From Lycorma delicatula (Eukaryota; Arthropoda; Insecta; Hemiptera; Fulgoridae), in contig NC_134456.1 of NCBI RefSeq assembly GCF_047948215.1, positions 62,515,529 through 62,579,528 of the forward strand: 64,000 nt of DNA, given 5' to 3'. Under the pieces are notes generated by a model. That model saw only the letters and a list, made by a program, of their open reading frames with translations. It was not told the DNA's origin and made no database searches. How positions within the stretch are numbered: position 1 is the first letter of the stretch; the number at the start of each line of letters is the position of its first letter. The position numbers and the translations under genes are program-made. Below, one piece after another: positions 34,939-45,518 of the stretch.

Positions 34939-35595
34939 CATTGTTTCGTATCATTAAAAAGTATTCAAATAGTTTTGAACTGATCGTCGCAGTTTTGAAC
35001 TATCCCTGTATCAGTGTTAATGCTGCTGTTGATTTGAAGAAATAATAATTGCTTTCTGTGAAAGTACGGATGTTCACCTTATAACCAACCCTTACGATAG
35101 ATACAACGAAGGTACCACTTTAGGGCTTGCATTTCTATGGCTTCGTTATACTCACGTGCAAAAAGTATATTTTAATAAGAAAAAAGCCAATGGAAAATTA
35201 CTCCTTTACTTTCTATGGTAAGCCCTTTCAATTAAGCCTGTTATGGGGAGTAAGCCGATACCATTTTAAGTCTTATAGGATGGTAACCAACATATGTTAT
35301 GATTATGACACCTACCAAACAACAATTTTATTGAATTAAAAAAAAAAAAAAAAACAACCTGCTCTGCAGCGTTGTTGTTATTATTACTAAGTATCGCTAT
35401 ATATTTCAAAATATCTGATGTGGACATCACATGACTTCGTTGTACGCCTATTAAATTACATATACACATTTTTTTTTTAAATTAAAATTTTATTTCACTA
35501 ATAACTTCTGATTTTTTTATTTTTATTGTTATTATTGTAAATTCTTTTTACAATCAGAGGTTAATAATTATTGATAAATCAATGTATTTAGATTT
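34939..35595. other. Gene-free AT-rich DNA
   Basis: Contains a poly-A run at 35338-35354. Short overlapping open frames on both strands have no recognisable similarity. Confidence 0.55.
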
Positions 35596-36029
35596 AAAAA
35601 AAAGGAAATAAAGTCGGATTCCAACTGATTTGTCTTCCCCTTGTAAGATCTTAATATTTCATTAATAAAAATTTTATTTGGCCATAACTCTGGAACCAAT
35701 GAAAATAAATACCACTTATGATATGTCGTTGAAAATTTCTTGAGGGCCAAAATCCAATATTTTTTTTCGATTTTGGGCTTTATTGATCAAGTTGATTGCA
35801 ATCAAAAGGGGAGGTGCACAACTAGATGTTACAACGTCGTAAATTAAAAATTTCAACATTCTACGGCTAATCGTTTTGAGTTATACGACATACGTGTACA
35901 TACAGACGTCACGCTGAAATTAGTCAAAATGGATTGATTCAGGGATGGTCAGAATGGATGTTTCCGTTGTAATATGATAACCGAAATTTTTCGCGATTAT
36001 AATACTTCCTTTACTTCGTTCAAGGAAGT
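35596..36029 (-). repeat. Repeat R, copy 3 (longest, about 430 bp)
   Basis: In reverse complement it begins ACTTCCTTGAACGAAGTAAA + GGAAGTATTATAATCGCG, then AACGATTAGCCGTAGAATGT, then a TTGTGCACCTCCCCTTTTG segment. It continues through TTTTCATTGGTTCCAGAG into AAGGGGAAGACAAATCAG. It matches copy 2 along its whole length and contains an additional internal segment. No protein is encoded. Confidence 0.88.
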
Positions 36030-36035
36030 AAAAAT

Positions 36036-36441
36036 CGGCTAAAAACCTATTTCATTTACAATACGTCTCATCCCCAATCCCTTTGCTTTTCTCTTTTTTT
36101 CCTACCACAGGTTAAATGCGTGTTTAAAATCTAATCTATTTTCAGTCCGTCCAAATGTTCTATTGTACGGATTGGGCTGTTTTTTTCTGCTCAGAATGGC
36201 CCGCTGATATGTCATCAAGCATCAGCAGACTTTCAGAGTGATTTTCCTGTGCGTAATAACCTCGGAAAGTTCCTCAATTAAGTAATATATGAGGATTTTT
36301 TGAGGAATTCTCAGTTGAGATTTAAGTTAGGAATCCGATGACGCTTGATGATATCTGTGTGTCATTCCGAGATTTAATATAAAAATAAATCGGCTCGACC
36401 CGTCTAGTAGCCCAGACGGACTGCAAATAGGTTTTCAGCCC
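36036..36441. mobile_element. Degenerate inverted-repeat MITE
   Basis: The left end CGGCTAAAAACCTATTT (36036-36052) pairs with the right end AAATAGGTTTTCAGCCC (36425-36441). Further in, TATTTTCAGTCCGTCC (about 36137) pairs with the GACGGACTGCAAATA block (about 36415). GAATGGCCCGCTGATATGTC with ATCAAGCATC (about 36195) pairs with GATGCTT/GACGCTTGATGATATCTG (about 36350). The left arm appears interrupted by about 85 bp after its first 17 bases, which may be a nested insertion. It abuts repeat R copy 3 directly. Confidence 0.6.
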
Positions 36442-37100
36442 AATTTTTTTTTAATTATAAGATGGCACCTCCAAACAACAAATCTAAATACCAAATTAAA
36501 TCTTAGTTTTTTTTATTGTTTTATTAGAAAATAAAAATGAAATAACTTGTGCTTTTTTTTATATAGAACCCGAAAAAAGCAAGAACTTCTCCGATCTGTT
36601 TTTTTTTTTTATTATTTACTATTTCTTAACTCCGTATTACTTGTAATTCTAATAACATCACCGGCCCCCTTTGTTTTCACGTATGTTTGACTTCAAAGGT
36701 AAAACATGGTAGCAGCTAACCTTTGTACCCAATTCACTCATTTAATTGTAAATAAGGAATACCTTTCTAATATAATGTCGTATAATTCTCTGCAGTTTAT
36801 AACTGCAGAAATAAAAGAAAATTAAAAATTAACTTATAAATAAAAGAAAATTATAAATAAAATATAGCATGAAAATCAAAAAGCACAAAAATTTACTTTA
36901 AAAGATGTTTATAAAGATTTTGACCCTATCTGTTTATTACGGTATAATGTAAATTATAAAATTCCATTATGATAGTATAGTTTAATTGTGACTAATTGAC
37001 AATAGTTCGAATTCATTTCTTATTTTACTGTAAAACTTTAGAATCTAATAATCATTTTTCCTGAGTTATTAATTATATTTATTTATATTTCATATTATAA

Positions 37101-37150
37101 ATAAATCAATATACCTTACTCATTCGGTAAATAATAATTTTTGGATGTTT
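37101..37150 (+). repeat. 50-bp direct repeat, left copy
   Basis: ATAAATCAATATACCTTACT + CATTCGGTAAATAATAATTT + TTGGATGTTT. The same 50 bases return at 37728-37777 with one change (CATTCGG to CGTTCGG). Confidence 0.95.
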
Positions 37151-37727
37151 CCCGTTTTCCTTTTTCCGCTTTTATCCGTTTTCAGTTTTCCCATTTTTTT
37201 ACCGAATTCTCTTTCCACTATTTCCCCGGTGCTCTTTTCCCCATTCCTCCCTCATTTTTCTTTCCCTTATTTTCCTTTACCCCTTTCCTCTTTCCCTTTT
37301 GTTTTTTATCCTTTCCTATTTTCATTTCTTTTCCCGTTTTTCCTTTTAACCGTTTTCCCCTTTTCTCTTTTTTCCATTTTCCCCTTCTTTCCTTTTATCT
37401 TTTTCAATTTTTCTCTTTTTCCCTTTCTCCTCGCGCGTAAATCGATCGGTCCAGTAGTCTTTTAGTGTATAGCGGACACATATCGGAAACATTGAAATGG
37501 AATCGTAAAATATGTAGTACAGCGTGTGTTTCTTTTACGTCCAACAGATAGAGCTTTAAAAGAAAAAAAAAATTTAACCTGTCACAGGTATAACATCTTA
37601 GATTTATATAAAAACGTGTGTATTCGAATGCAACGTTGTGTCAAAATTTGAAAGCAATCGGTGAAGAACTTTCGGAGATTTAAGATTTTGAACAAACGAA
37701 TACATTTTTACATTTTTATTTATGTAG
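37151..37727 (+). mobile_element. Pyrimidine-headed element with LINE-like tail
   Basis: Positions 37151-37437 are nearly pure pyrimidine on the plus strand (CCCTTTTC-type words), which explains the long Phe/Ser/Pro open frames here. After CTCGCGCGTAAATCGATCGG (about 37429) follows about 200 bp of mixed sequence. The tail has TTTGAAAGCAATCGGTG (37648-37664) and AACAAACGAATAC, a layout shared with the tails at 17600-17745 and 40930-41035. The 577-bp segment lies between 50-bp direct repeats. The reading could be a retroposed element with an unusually long target duplication, or a segmental duplication. Confidence 0.5.
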
Positions 37728-37777
37728 ATAAATCAATATACCTTACTCGTTCGGTAAATAATAATTTTTGGATGTTT
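37728..37777 (+). repeat. 50-bp direct repeat, right copy
   Basis: Same sequence as 37101-37150 with a single difference, 627 bp downstream. Confidence 0.95.
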
Positions 37778-39590
37778 TTAAAACTTAATATAAGCTATTG
37801 CATATGTTTCGGTAGAAAAGAGTTGAAAATCTATGGTCACTGTTATTATTTTATTATAATTAATTAAAATTATAAACAGATGTATACAAAATCGATTATT
37901 CAACACTTTCACCCAGTTATATTTGTTTTTTGTGATTTCTTCAAATACTAAATGAATATAATATACTATAATTTTATGAGTGATTGTGTGTGTGCGTGCG
38001 TGTATATATAGAATTGTAAGGAAGAATTTTTTTTAAGATATCCTCCCACTAATCTTTTTTATTTGTTTTTATATCTTATTTTTATATAATTTTGACTGTG
38101 GTTTTAAGTTGAAACCGGCTTCACAACAATGATTACTTATATCCACTTAATGCTGATAGGTCGAGGACATTTATTTGTTAACTACTTAACTACAATTTAA
38201 ACTAGTAGTCAGTCATTGAAACGTCTCCACTTTCTATTTTTAGAGTAAATATAGTGATTATTGTTATCAGTATAATACTGAACTTAAATCCATTATTTGA
38301 CCTATCACGTATTATTTAAAAAATTTCAGTAACCGAATTCCTTTTTTTATTCCAATTTCCATCTCGACCTTTTTGTGTTTAAAAATATATCCGTTTCTTA
38401 AACTGTTATCCTCTGTCAACTATAATTTACTAGAAAGCTATGATGTTACCGTAAATATCAAGTTGTTTCTTATCAAACATTATCCATCAGTTTGTTTAAA
38501 TGTGCTTGTATGTATGATATAAATAAGTGAAAAGAAAATTTAAGGATAATTTATTTATTGATCGATTGTTTTTAGTAAAGTGTAGGTGTTATAAGATTTG
38601 TTATTATTACTATTATTCAGATATACATTATTTTTGTGAAAGTAGTTAAAAAATGTGTATACATGTCCTTATATGTAACATTTATCACTTTATATTTGTT
38701 GATTGTATATAAATGTGCTCATAAATTTTCCTTCAACATTTTTTAACCTGTTTACTATTATAACAGAATGATTAGGAGAAATCGCCCGGATTCCTTTTAT
38801 ATTTTATCGGATTTCTTGACGTTAAATACATAATTTCGATTAAAAAGAACGTTAAATATTAATTTATCCGCTCAACAAAGAAAATATATTGTGGGGCTGT
38901 GATTATGCCAGATAATCATTCTGCGTTTATGTTTTTAAGAATTTCAGTGTAACAAAGATTCAAATTCGGAAATTACAATCTAATCGGGTAATTTATGTTT
39001 AAACTTATAACCCGATTTACTAGAATACAATTTTCAAGATGACTGCAGTTTTGTTTTTTAAATTTCAGCAGATTCAAACTGGGAAGTGAAGTAAAACAGT
39101 ATTTAGATAAATAAAATGGTGGTTGTTAAAATTTCTAATCATATGTTGATATCTGTTTACAAAACGGTTCCATCTTTTAAAAAAGGTGGAAAATATGTTA
39201 CAACTACTTTTGCTTCGTTTTCTATCGGGAGTGACTTGAATCCATCTTTCTGATAATTTTCAATTTTGACTAATGTAATATATGGATCAATGTATAATTA
39301 TATTTAGGTAGATACCATTACTAAAGAGTTTTAGAGAACCTGACATAAGAGAGCAATTATTCCCAAAAAGGGTATAGAATCCTAAGGAATATTTGGGATT
39401 TTTCCAATGACAGTCTTTCTAGAGCCGTCAGCGTTGTATATTCTTAAAGACAGCGTGTTATTTTTGGGAGTGACTTATGGGGTTATATCTGGTTACTCAT
39501 AATTGTTCCGGTTATGGAACTTATTATAATTCAGAGACGAAGGTGGTAGCTTTGCCAAAGAGTAATAAAAAAAAGTAAATAAGTATCCTT
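37778..39590. other. Gene-free AT-rich DNA
   Basis: No recognisable gene. Short TG/CG and TA runs near 37985-38010. Confidence 0.55.
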
Positions 39591-39599
39591 CTAGGGGAA

Positions 39600-39890
39600 T
39601 CGGGAATGAATCTTTTTCTGTTGCTTTCTTTACCGAGTTGACTGTACTTTTGAATGGCCTCTTAAATGCTGATGATGTTCAACTCCACAAATGACAAACT
39701 TAACCTTTTTCTGCAGATCCAAGCTGTTTAATGAACTTTATCAATACTATCAGGGACAGTAATTGTAACTAGTGTCGTTTCTATCTTAGGCGTTTTACAT
39801 AGGCTACACTTATATATAAGGTTGGGAGAGATTGTTTAAAGATGTCATGCCGGGCCCCGGTTATCCCCTCCTCTGAAGTTAAAGACAGGC
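39600..39890 (+). pseudogene. Possible degraded reverse transcriptase fragment
   Basis: In one frame GNESFSVAFFTELT (about 39605-39645) is followed by LLNGLLNADDVQLH (about 39650-39693). The ADDVQLH part resembles the (Y/F)ADDxxL catalytic motif of non-LTR reverse transcriptases, and the preceding block has the spacing of the GxxLSPxLFxxFxxDL region. Similarity is lost on both sides, so this is a weak call that could be chance. Confidence 0.25.
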
Positions 39891-39905
39891 AAATTAAAAT
39901 AAGAA
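39891..39905. repeat. SINE-A target site duplication, left
   Basis: AAATTAAAATAAGAA, repeated exactly at 40190-40204 on the far side of the SINE. Confidence 0.95.
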
Positions 39906-40189
39906 ACCCACTGGGTTGATCTAGTGATGAACGCGTCTTCCCAAATTACCTGATTTGGAAGTTGAGAGTTTCGTTCAAATCCTAGCAAAGGCAGTTACTT
40001 TTATACGGATTTGAATACTAGATCGTGGATACCGGTGTTTTTTGGTGGTTGGGTTTCAATTAACCACACATTCAGAAATGGTCGAACTGAGACTGTACAA
40101 GACTACACTTCATTTACACTCATACATATCATCCTCATTCATCCTTTAATTCTTCAACTGTAATTCCCGAAGGCTAAACAGGAAAAAAC
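39906..40189 (+). mobile_element. SINE-A, intact copy with 15-bp target duplication
   Basis: The head ACCCACTGGGTTGATCTAGT + GATGAACGCGTCTTCCC is followed by the CGTTCAAATCC box B, the common body (GATCGTGGATACCGGTG, GGTTGGGTTTCAATTAACCA) and the tail GGCTAAACAGGAAAAAAC. The exact 15-bp A-rich target duplication on both sides shows insertion by target-primed reverse transcription. The insertion splits a GC-rich unit whose halves are at about 39845-39905 and 40205-40340. Confidence 0.96.
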
Positions 40190-40204
40190 AAATTAAAATA
40201 AGAA
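40190..40204. repeat. SINE-A target site duplication, right
   Basis: AAATTAAAATAAGAA, identical to 39891-39905. Confidence 0.95.
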
Positions 40205-40345
40205 GACCCAGAAACGGCGGACCGACCTGCCATGCTGGACCTACTGCCGTCAGGGAGGCCCGTTAGAGTCGCCAGGACACGCCCCTTAACTGAGTCGTGA
40301 TTGACTGCAGATCCAGTCCAGGGGTGTAGAGGGTGAGAAACGTCA
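40205..40345 (+). repeat. GC-rich unit split by a SINE
   Basis: GACCCAGAAACGGCGGACCG then CCTGCCATGCTGGACC and AGGACACGCCCC; its left part (GCCGGGCCCCGGTTATCCCC) lies at about 39850. With the SINE removed, the two halves form one GC-rich block in AT-rich DNA. I do not recognise a protein in it. It may be part of an old retroelement. Confidence 0.45.
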
Positions 40346-40633
40346 AAAAATGTACCTATTCTTGTGTAGTGGAAACATTGTGTTACGTCTCACTCGGTAG
40401 GGAAAAATTTAATCAGAAAATGAATCTGGTTACCTTCATTTATGTCTAAGTAATCTGATATAGTTATTTCGATTGAAATAGAATGGTAAACATTTTATTT
40501 TTCTTGTAAAATTGCCATCTTGTTTATTAATCAACTACCTGACACGGAAATACCTCGCTATTGCTAAATTTGAGTATATATAAAAAGCTTGATAAAACAT
40601 TAAAAAACTGAACATTACGGAAATCACAAAATT

Positions 40634-41065
40634 TAACCTTTCCCATTTTCCCTCTTACCCTTTCCCCATCTTCTCTCCTTATCCTCTTCGTGACTACTCT
40701 CCGTTTTTCGCAGAAACATTTCTTTTGACGTAACTAATATATATTCTTAATATGAACCAAATCGGCCCATAAAGACAATTTTTTGAAATATCTCGACCTC
40801 AGCGCCACCTAGCGTGTACATTTTTTCCAAAAATATTTATTTTCACGTAACTAATAATGAATATGAGCCAAATCAGACCATAAATACAATTTTTCGAAAT
40901 ATCTCGACCCCCAGTGCCACCTACCAGGTCCAAACTAATCCAGAAACCTTTGCGGGCGTGCGTACAACAACCTACCAAAGTTGCATCGCAATCAGATTAA
41001 TGGTATAGGAACGCATACGGGACAAACAAACATTCATATTTTTGTATATATATATATATATATAT
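40634..41065 (+). mobile_element. Second pyrimidine-headed element with LINE-like tail
   Basis: Begins with a pyrimidine-rich stretch (TTTCCCATTTTCCCTCTTAC, 40639 on). It has two tandem partial copies of a block of about 120 bp: ACGTAACTAATA..., CCATAAAGACAATTTTTTGA, AATATCTCGACCTCAGCGCC then ACCTA, at about 40728-40812 and 40853-40925. It ends with CATCGCAATCAGATTAATGG, GGGACAAACAAACATTC and a TA run. The order (pyrimidine head, mixed body, CAATCxG...AAACAAAC tail) repeats that at 37151-37727. Confidence 0.5.
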
Positions 41066-41900
41066 GTAAGATTAGTATTTAACGTGATAGAAAACATTTA
41101 TTCAATATATAGTCATTGAGAAAATATATTACTTTTTATCGAAAACACTGAAGTATTCTTTTGGTTTAAATAATTCGCTCACTTAGTTATCAGGATTTGA
41201 AAATAATCGTAAGTTATCGAACAATTATGTAAATAATTGATCTCGCTAACTTTTTATTGAATTTTACGAATTCAGTTGTACAACGAAATTGAATTAGTTA
41301 AGTCAATATTTTTATTTATTTTCACTATATACCTATCTACACAGAAAGGTTAGTATTTAAAAAATTGGTATGCACAAAGAGCTCCCAACAGCCGGTGACA
41401 GTGGGCGGATGGCTGCTAATAATCAGTGTTCTCGGCTTCTGTACTCGCCAAGATTTGGAATAGAAAATTTTATGAAAAAACATTACACATACGTCATTTC
41501 AGCTAATGATCAAATTTTGGAGCGAGGAACATTACTGCAAACTGTTATAAATGTCAGAGAAATACTTTTGGTCGTAATTTCGTTGTGTAAAAAGATTGTG
41601 TAGAAATGGGATGTAGTTTCAAAAACGCTTATAATCTGATTTGTCTTTTCCAAATGTACACATCTTGGTTACCTTACTGTTGTTGATTGCGCATTATAAT
41701 CATTAATCTAATCGGAATCTTAAATCCTGTCCGATCCGGTTATTTTAGAATTACATACTACAGTTTTTAGTATAAGATGGTTAGAAAATCCGTGAAAGTA
41801 GGTTAACTTTTCTTAGTAAAAGTAAAATTTTATTCTTAATTAGTTTAGTCGTTAAAATAAATATTTTTATTGTAAAACTAATGATATTATTTTTTGTGAT
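41066..41900. other. Gene-free AT-rich DNA
   Basis: A 77-codon plus frame at 41370-41603 (MHKELPTAGDSGRMAANNQC...) is open and fairly GC-balanced at its start, but I recognise no domain and no convincing splice sites. Confidence 0.5.
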
Positions 41901-41901
41901 A

Positions 41902-41903
<2 letters not shown>

Positions 41904-41937
<34 letters not shown>
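41904..41937. repeat. (TG)n-(TA)n microsatellite
   Basis: Short GT run followed by about 28 bp of TA alternation. Confidence 0.93.
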
Positions 41938-41942
<5 letters not shown>

Positions 41943-43540
41943 TAAGTAAGTTACAGTTTTTATAATAGAAATTGTATGTGATGAGAAAGTTGTTTACATA
42001 TTCATATATATACATATATAATTGGAACATTTGAGATATATTTACCAAGTATTATAATATTATTAATAGGGAAAGGAAAAAGTATAATAAAAATTGTTAC
42101 CTTGTGGGAGGTCGTGAAACGTCCCTTTGCTTGTTTTTTTTATCTTTTATTATTTGCTAGTGTAACTGCACATTTATTATAATCGATTCTCTTAATTTCT
42201 CTACGACGTAAGAGATATACATTTCGTCAAGTTAAAAGTTATCTGGTATATGGTATTTGTAATTCATAATGATACAGATATCATCAAATAACGTTAAATT
42301 TAATACATTTTTCTGCTTTCTCCTATTTCCCACTGCGACTGATATAAATATTTATACCTTATGACCTTTCACTCATTCAGGTCGATTCCTATAGGCCACG
42401 TAACGCAGTCGTAAAGAATCGGTTTTAATTTTTTTAATTTACTTTTCTAATATAAGCAGTCTTAAATAAGTAAAGCTTTTATTCTGATTTTTTGCATAAT
42501 AACATTAATAGATCAATGTCATTAATAGGTATTAGGATGATAAAATGAACTGTCCCAGCATATGCCTGGTCGGATCAAGGGAAACGACGGTTAATGCTTG
42601 ATGAGAGCGGCATCATACAATATCCAATTATTTATTTTTTGCATGCATACATTTATTAATTGTTTACTTAAACGAAAATAAGAAGTTTAAGTGTATTAAA
42701 AATAATTAGTGCTATTTGAAAACTCATTACTGAATTACGTATTGTAAAAGAAAAAAATATTTTATTTTAATTAAGATGGTGGGAAAATCTTTTAAATGAG
42801 TCGATAGATTATTAAAAATTTTCTAATTATTTAAAGTATGTTTACATGTTAAAAAACGTTCCTTGTCATGTTTGGTTGAGGTCGGTAACATATAATAATA
42901 TAACATATATATAATAACTTCTAAAATACAAATGATTATCACTTAATTTCAGTGAATGTTGTTGGAGTGTACTCCTTGAATTTCGGTTTTTAGTCTCCTT
43001 TTATTTAATCTTCCTTCCTTCCTTCCTTTTATTTCTAATTTCCTTTTAGTCTCGGTTTTCAACAGTTTTCAATACAAAAACAAATTGGAATTTTCCAAAA
43101 AAGTTTTTGTAACGGAAAATAAATATTAAAAAAGAAAAGCAAATTTCTCTGCCAAATCGTTAATGTAGAGCAAACAATTAAAAAATAGAAAAAATAATTT
43201 TTATGAATAAATTAATAACATAAGATTGTATTTTATATTCTTTTACATATTACATATTTCTCGAATTAGGTAAATTTAGATAAAAAGGGTATTTTTTTTT
43301 CTTTAAAAAAAAATCAGTATTGAAAAAAATTGCTTGTTAGAAAAGTGATTGGGGAAGTAAAATACAAGTAAGATTGCATGGATTGTATACAATTATTATG
43401 GAGCGAGCTATTATTTATAAGCTTCTAACTCATCGGGCAAGTGTGTATTTACGACTGGCCAAGTTTGAATAATGATTTTCAAGCACATTTCTAGATTAGC
43501 CGTGACGAGTTCGATTGTATTTTTCACCATCATTTCTTCC
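41938..43540. other. Gene-free AT-rich DNA
   Basis: Contains TGTCCCAGCATATGCCTGGT + CGGATCAAGGGAAACGACGG near 42551-42590, a more GC-rich patch that may be a retroelement scrap, and a (CCTT)n run at 43010-43028. No gene seen. Confidence 0.5.
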
Positions 43541-43584
43541 TTCGGACATGTTTCATTCGAAAAAACGTATGAAACATGTCCGAA
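43541..43584. repeat. 16-bp perfect hairpin with 12-nt loop
   Basis: TTCGGACATGTTTCAT and ATGAAACATGTCCGAA are exact reverse complements. The stem is less AT-rich than its surroundings. It is shorter than a typical microRNA precursor and shows no transposon ends. Confidence 0.9.
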
Positions 43585-45348
43585 ATAGGGCGAAGATATA
43601 GGAATGCATGTTATGTAATAAATTTTGCTTTATGTATCCAGTAAAAAACGATCTAGAAGAAATTGAACCTAAAATGTTTATTACTAGAAATCAGTATATA
43701 AATTTGAGTAGTTTTATGAAGTTATAAAATGATGAGAAATTTATTCATATATATTCATTCAGAACCAGCGGGAAGGAATATGTCATGATTTCTACGAAAA
43801 TATTAATGTTAGATTTGAAAAATAAGTTAGGAGTTGCTCTTATTTAATACTCAAGAGTATTAAATCTGCTATTCCAAGACTAGTTCGATCGACTGCCGCC
43901 GTGGGAGTCTTTTGCTTCTTTCTGTCTTCAGTGCAGTATTCTTTTTACCTTTATTCATTTCTGTTGCAAATGCCTATTTTAGTCAAATATCTATTTTATT
44001 ATATGTTACATTTTTTCATTTTTTTATAAATTACGTTCACTTTATTTCAAGGGATATTGAATTTATCAGACTTATCTACTATTTATTTTCTTCTAGATGA
44101 TCTATTTCTCCGATGAAAAATGTAATTCAATTTTAATACCGGTTTATGTATGTTACGTAAATTGTAAGGATTTTTGCCTTCGAAAAAAATACAGGTTTGT
44201 CCTTGCTAAAAGTAATATCGAAAAGCAAAAGTAAAGGTGATCGATCGATAAGCGTAGTAAATGTGGTTGAAATTTTAAGCGCGAGTGGTATTAATTCTTC
44301 AACAGTTAAATATCTATAGTTATGGAATTACTTTAAACGAATCTGAACTTACTTAATATAAGCGCAAAAAATAAATTAGTTAAAATAAAAATATTTGCGG
44401 TTAATCTGGTAAATTAACCGATTTACTAGTATCTAGGTGCGGTATGTTATAAAATATCAAATAGCGGTTTATTCTGAATTATCTTGTATCATGATGCTTA
44501 ACTCATATATTTATACCAACTTACTATGTAATGTACGTGTAGATATGCATATAAATCAACAGATGCATCGGGAAGGTTTACCATACTAGCACAGGTGAAC
44601 CGGCTGTTTTGATGTAGCACTCTCTACCTCCGTCTCTTTTTTCTCTCTTATATATAATTTTCTTTCCTTGTTGTTAGAATGTGGTGTACTAGCTAGGCAT
44701 ATATGTGAAGAAATCGGTCAGTACACTAGAACAGGCGCATTAACTGTGTCGTTAGGTAGACGCTCAAGTTAGTGTTTTAACGTTAAATTATAGGTATATA
44801 AGAAAGAAAAAAATCCGTCGCTTCTAATTAAGTAGAACATACTCGATAAATAATCATGTCAATGTATACTGTAATTTATTAAATTAAGTATAAATAATTT
44901 AATTAAAATGAACTGAGCTTAGAAAAAAATTTATGCTTTTAAACAAAATTTGAACTTTCGACAACAGTAAGACGATTTCATGTATTAATCAAATATTTTA
45001 CGTTATTATTATACATAAAAAAGTAATCTGTTTCAAGATTTGTTTTAATTTTCCAGAAATAAATAGTTTTTTGTAGGCCTACAAAAAAAGTTTTGGTATT
45101 TGAGTGTTGTTCAATATAATTTTTTTTTTATTCTTTGATTAATAAAAATTTACATTCTATTCCTTCCTACCTTTTTCTTCCTTTTCATAATGTAATTCCT
45201 TGTACTCTCTACGTACTTAATAAATTGAGGTAGTCAATGTAAAATCTCGTTATCCTTTACCGATTAAACTGTAATGACTTAAAATTATTTAATGACAATA
45301 AAAATATTATCTATTTTTTTATATACTTTTTGGATTCTTGGTCCACAG
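43585..45348. other. Gene-free AT-rich DNA
   Basis: No recognisable gene or repeat. A short Phe-rich open frame at 43912-44100 is without similarity I recognise. Confidence 0.5.
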
Positions 45349-45490
45349 GCAGCAGTATCATTCGTACAATGCGTTTACGTAGCTTGTATATTCATAGATG
45401 GCTAAGCGATAATGTCTACAGTATGGATAATAACAGAATTGTGGCCAGATTGTACATTATCAAGGAGCGGTTAGAATTAACATTTAGGTG
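45349..45490 (+). other. Weak candidate exon
   Basis: TTTTTTATATACTTTTTGGA...GTCCACAG (ending 45348) is a passable 3' splice site and G/GTACGT (45491) a strong 5' splice site. The 142-nt interval is open in one frame (MRLRSLYIHRWLSDNVYSMD..., RIVARLYIIKERLELTF) and more GC-balanced than its flanks. I do not recognise a family. Chance is a real possibility. Confidence 0.25.
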
Positions 45491-45518
45491 GTACGTCATA
45501 TATTTAAAATGTGATTAA

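Noticed and set aside
37141..37465. Two overlapping open frames of about 100 codons, rich in Phe, Pro, Ser and Leu
   Set aside because: They are produced by the near-pure pyrimidine tract, which has few stop codons in any frame. Nothing supports a protein.
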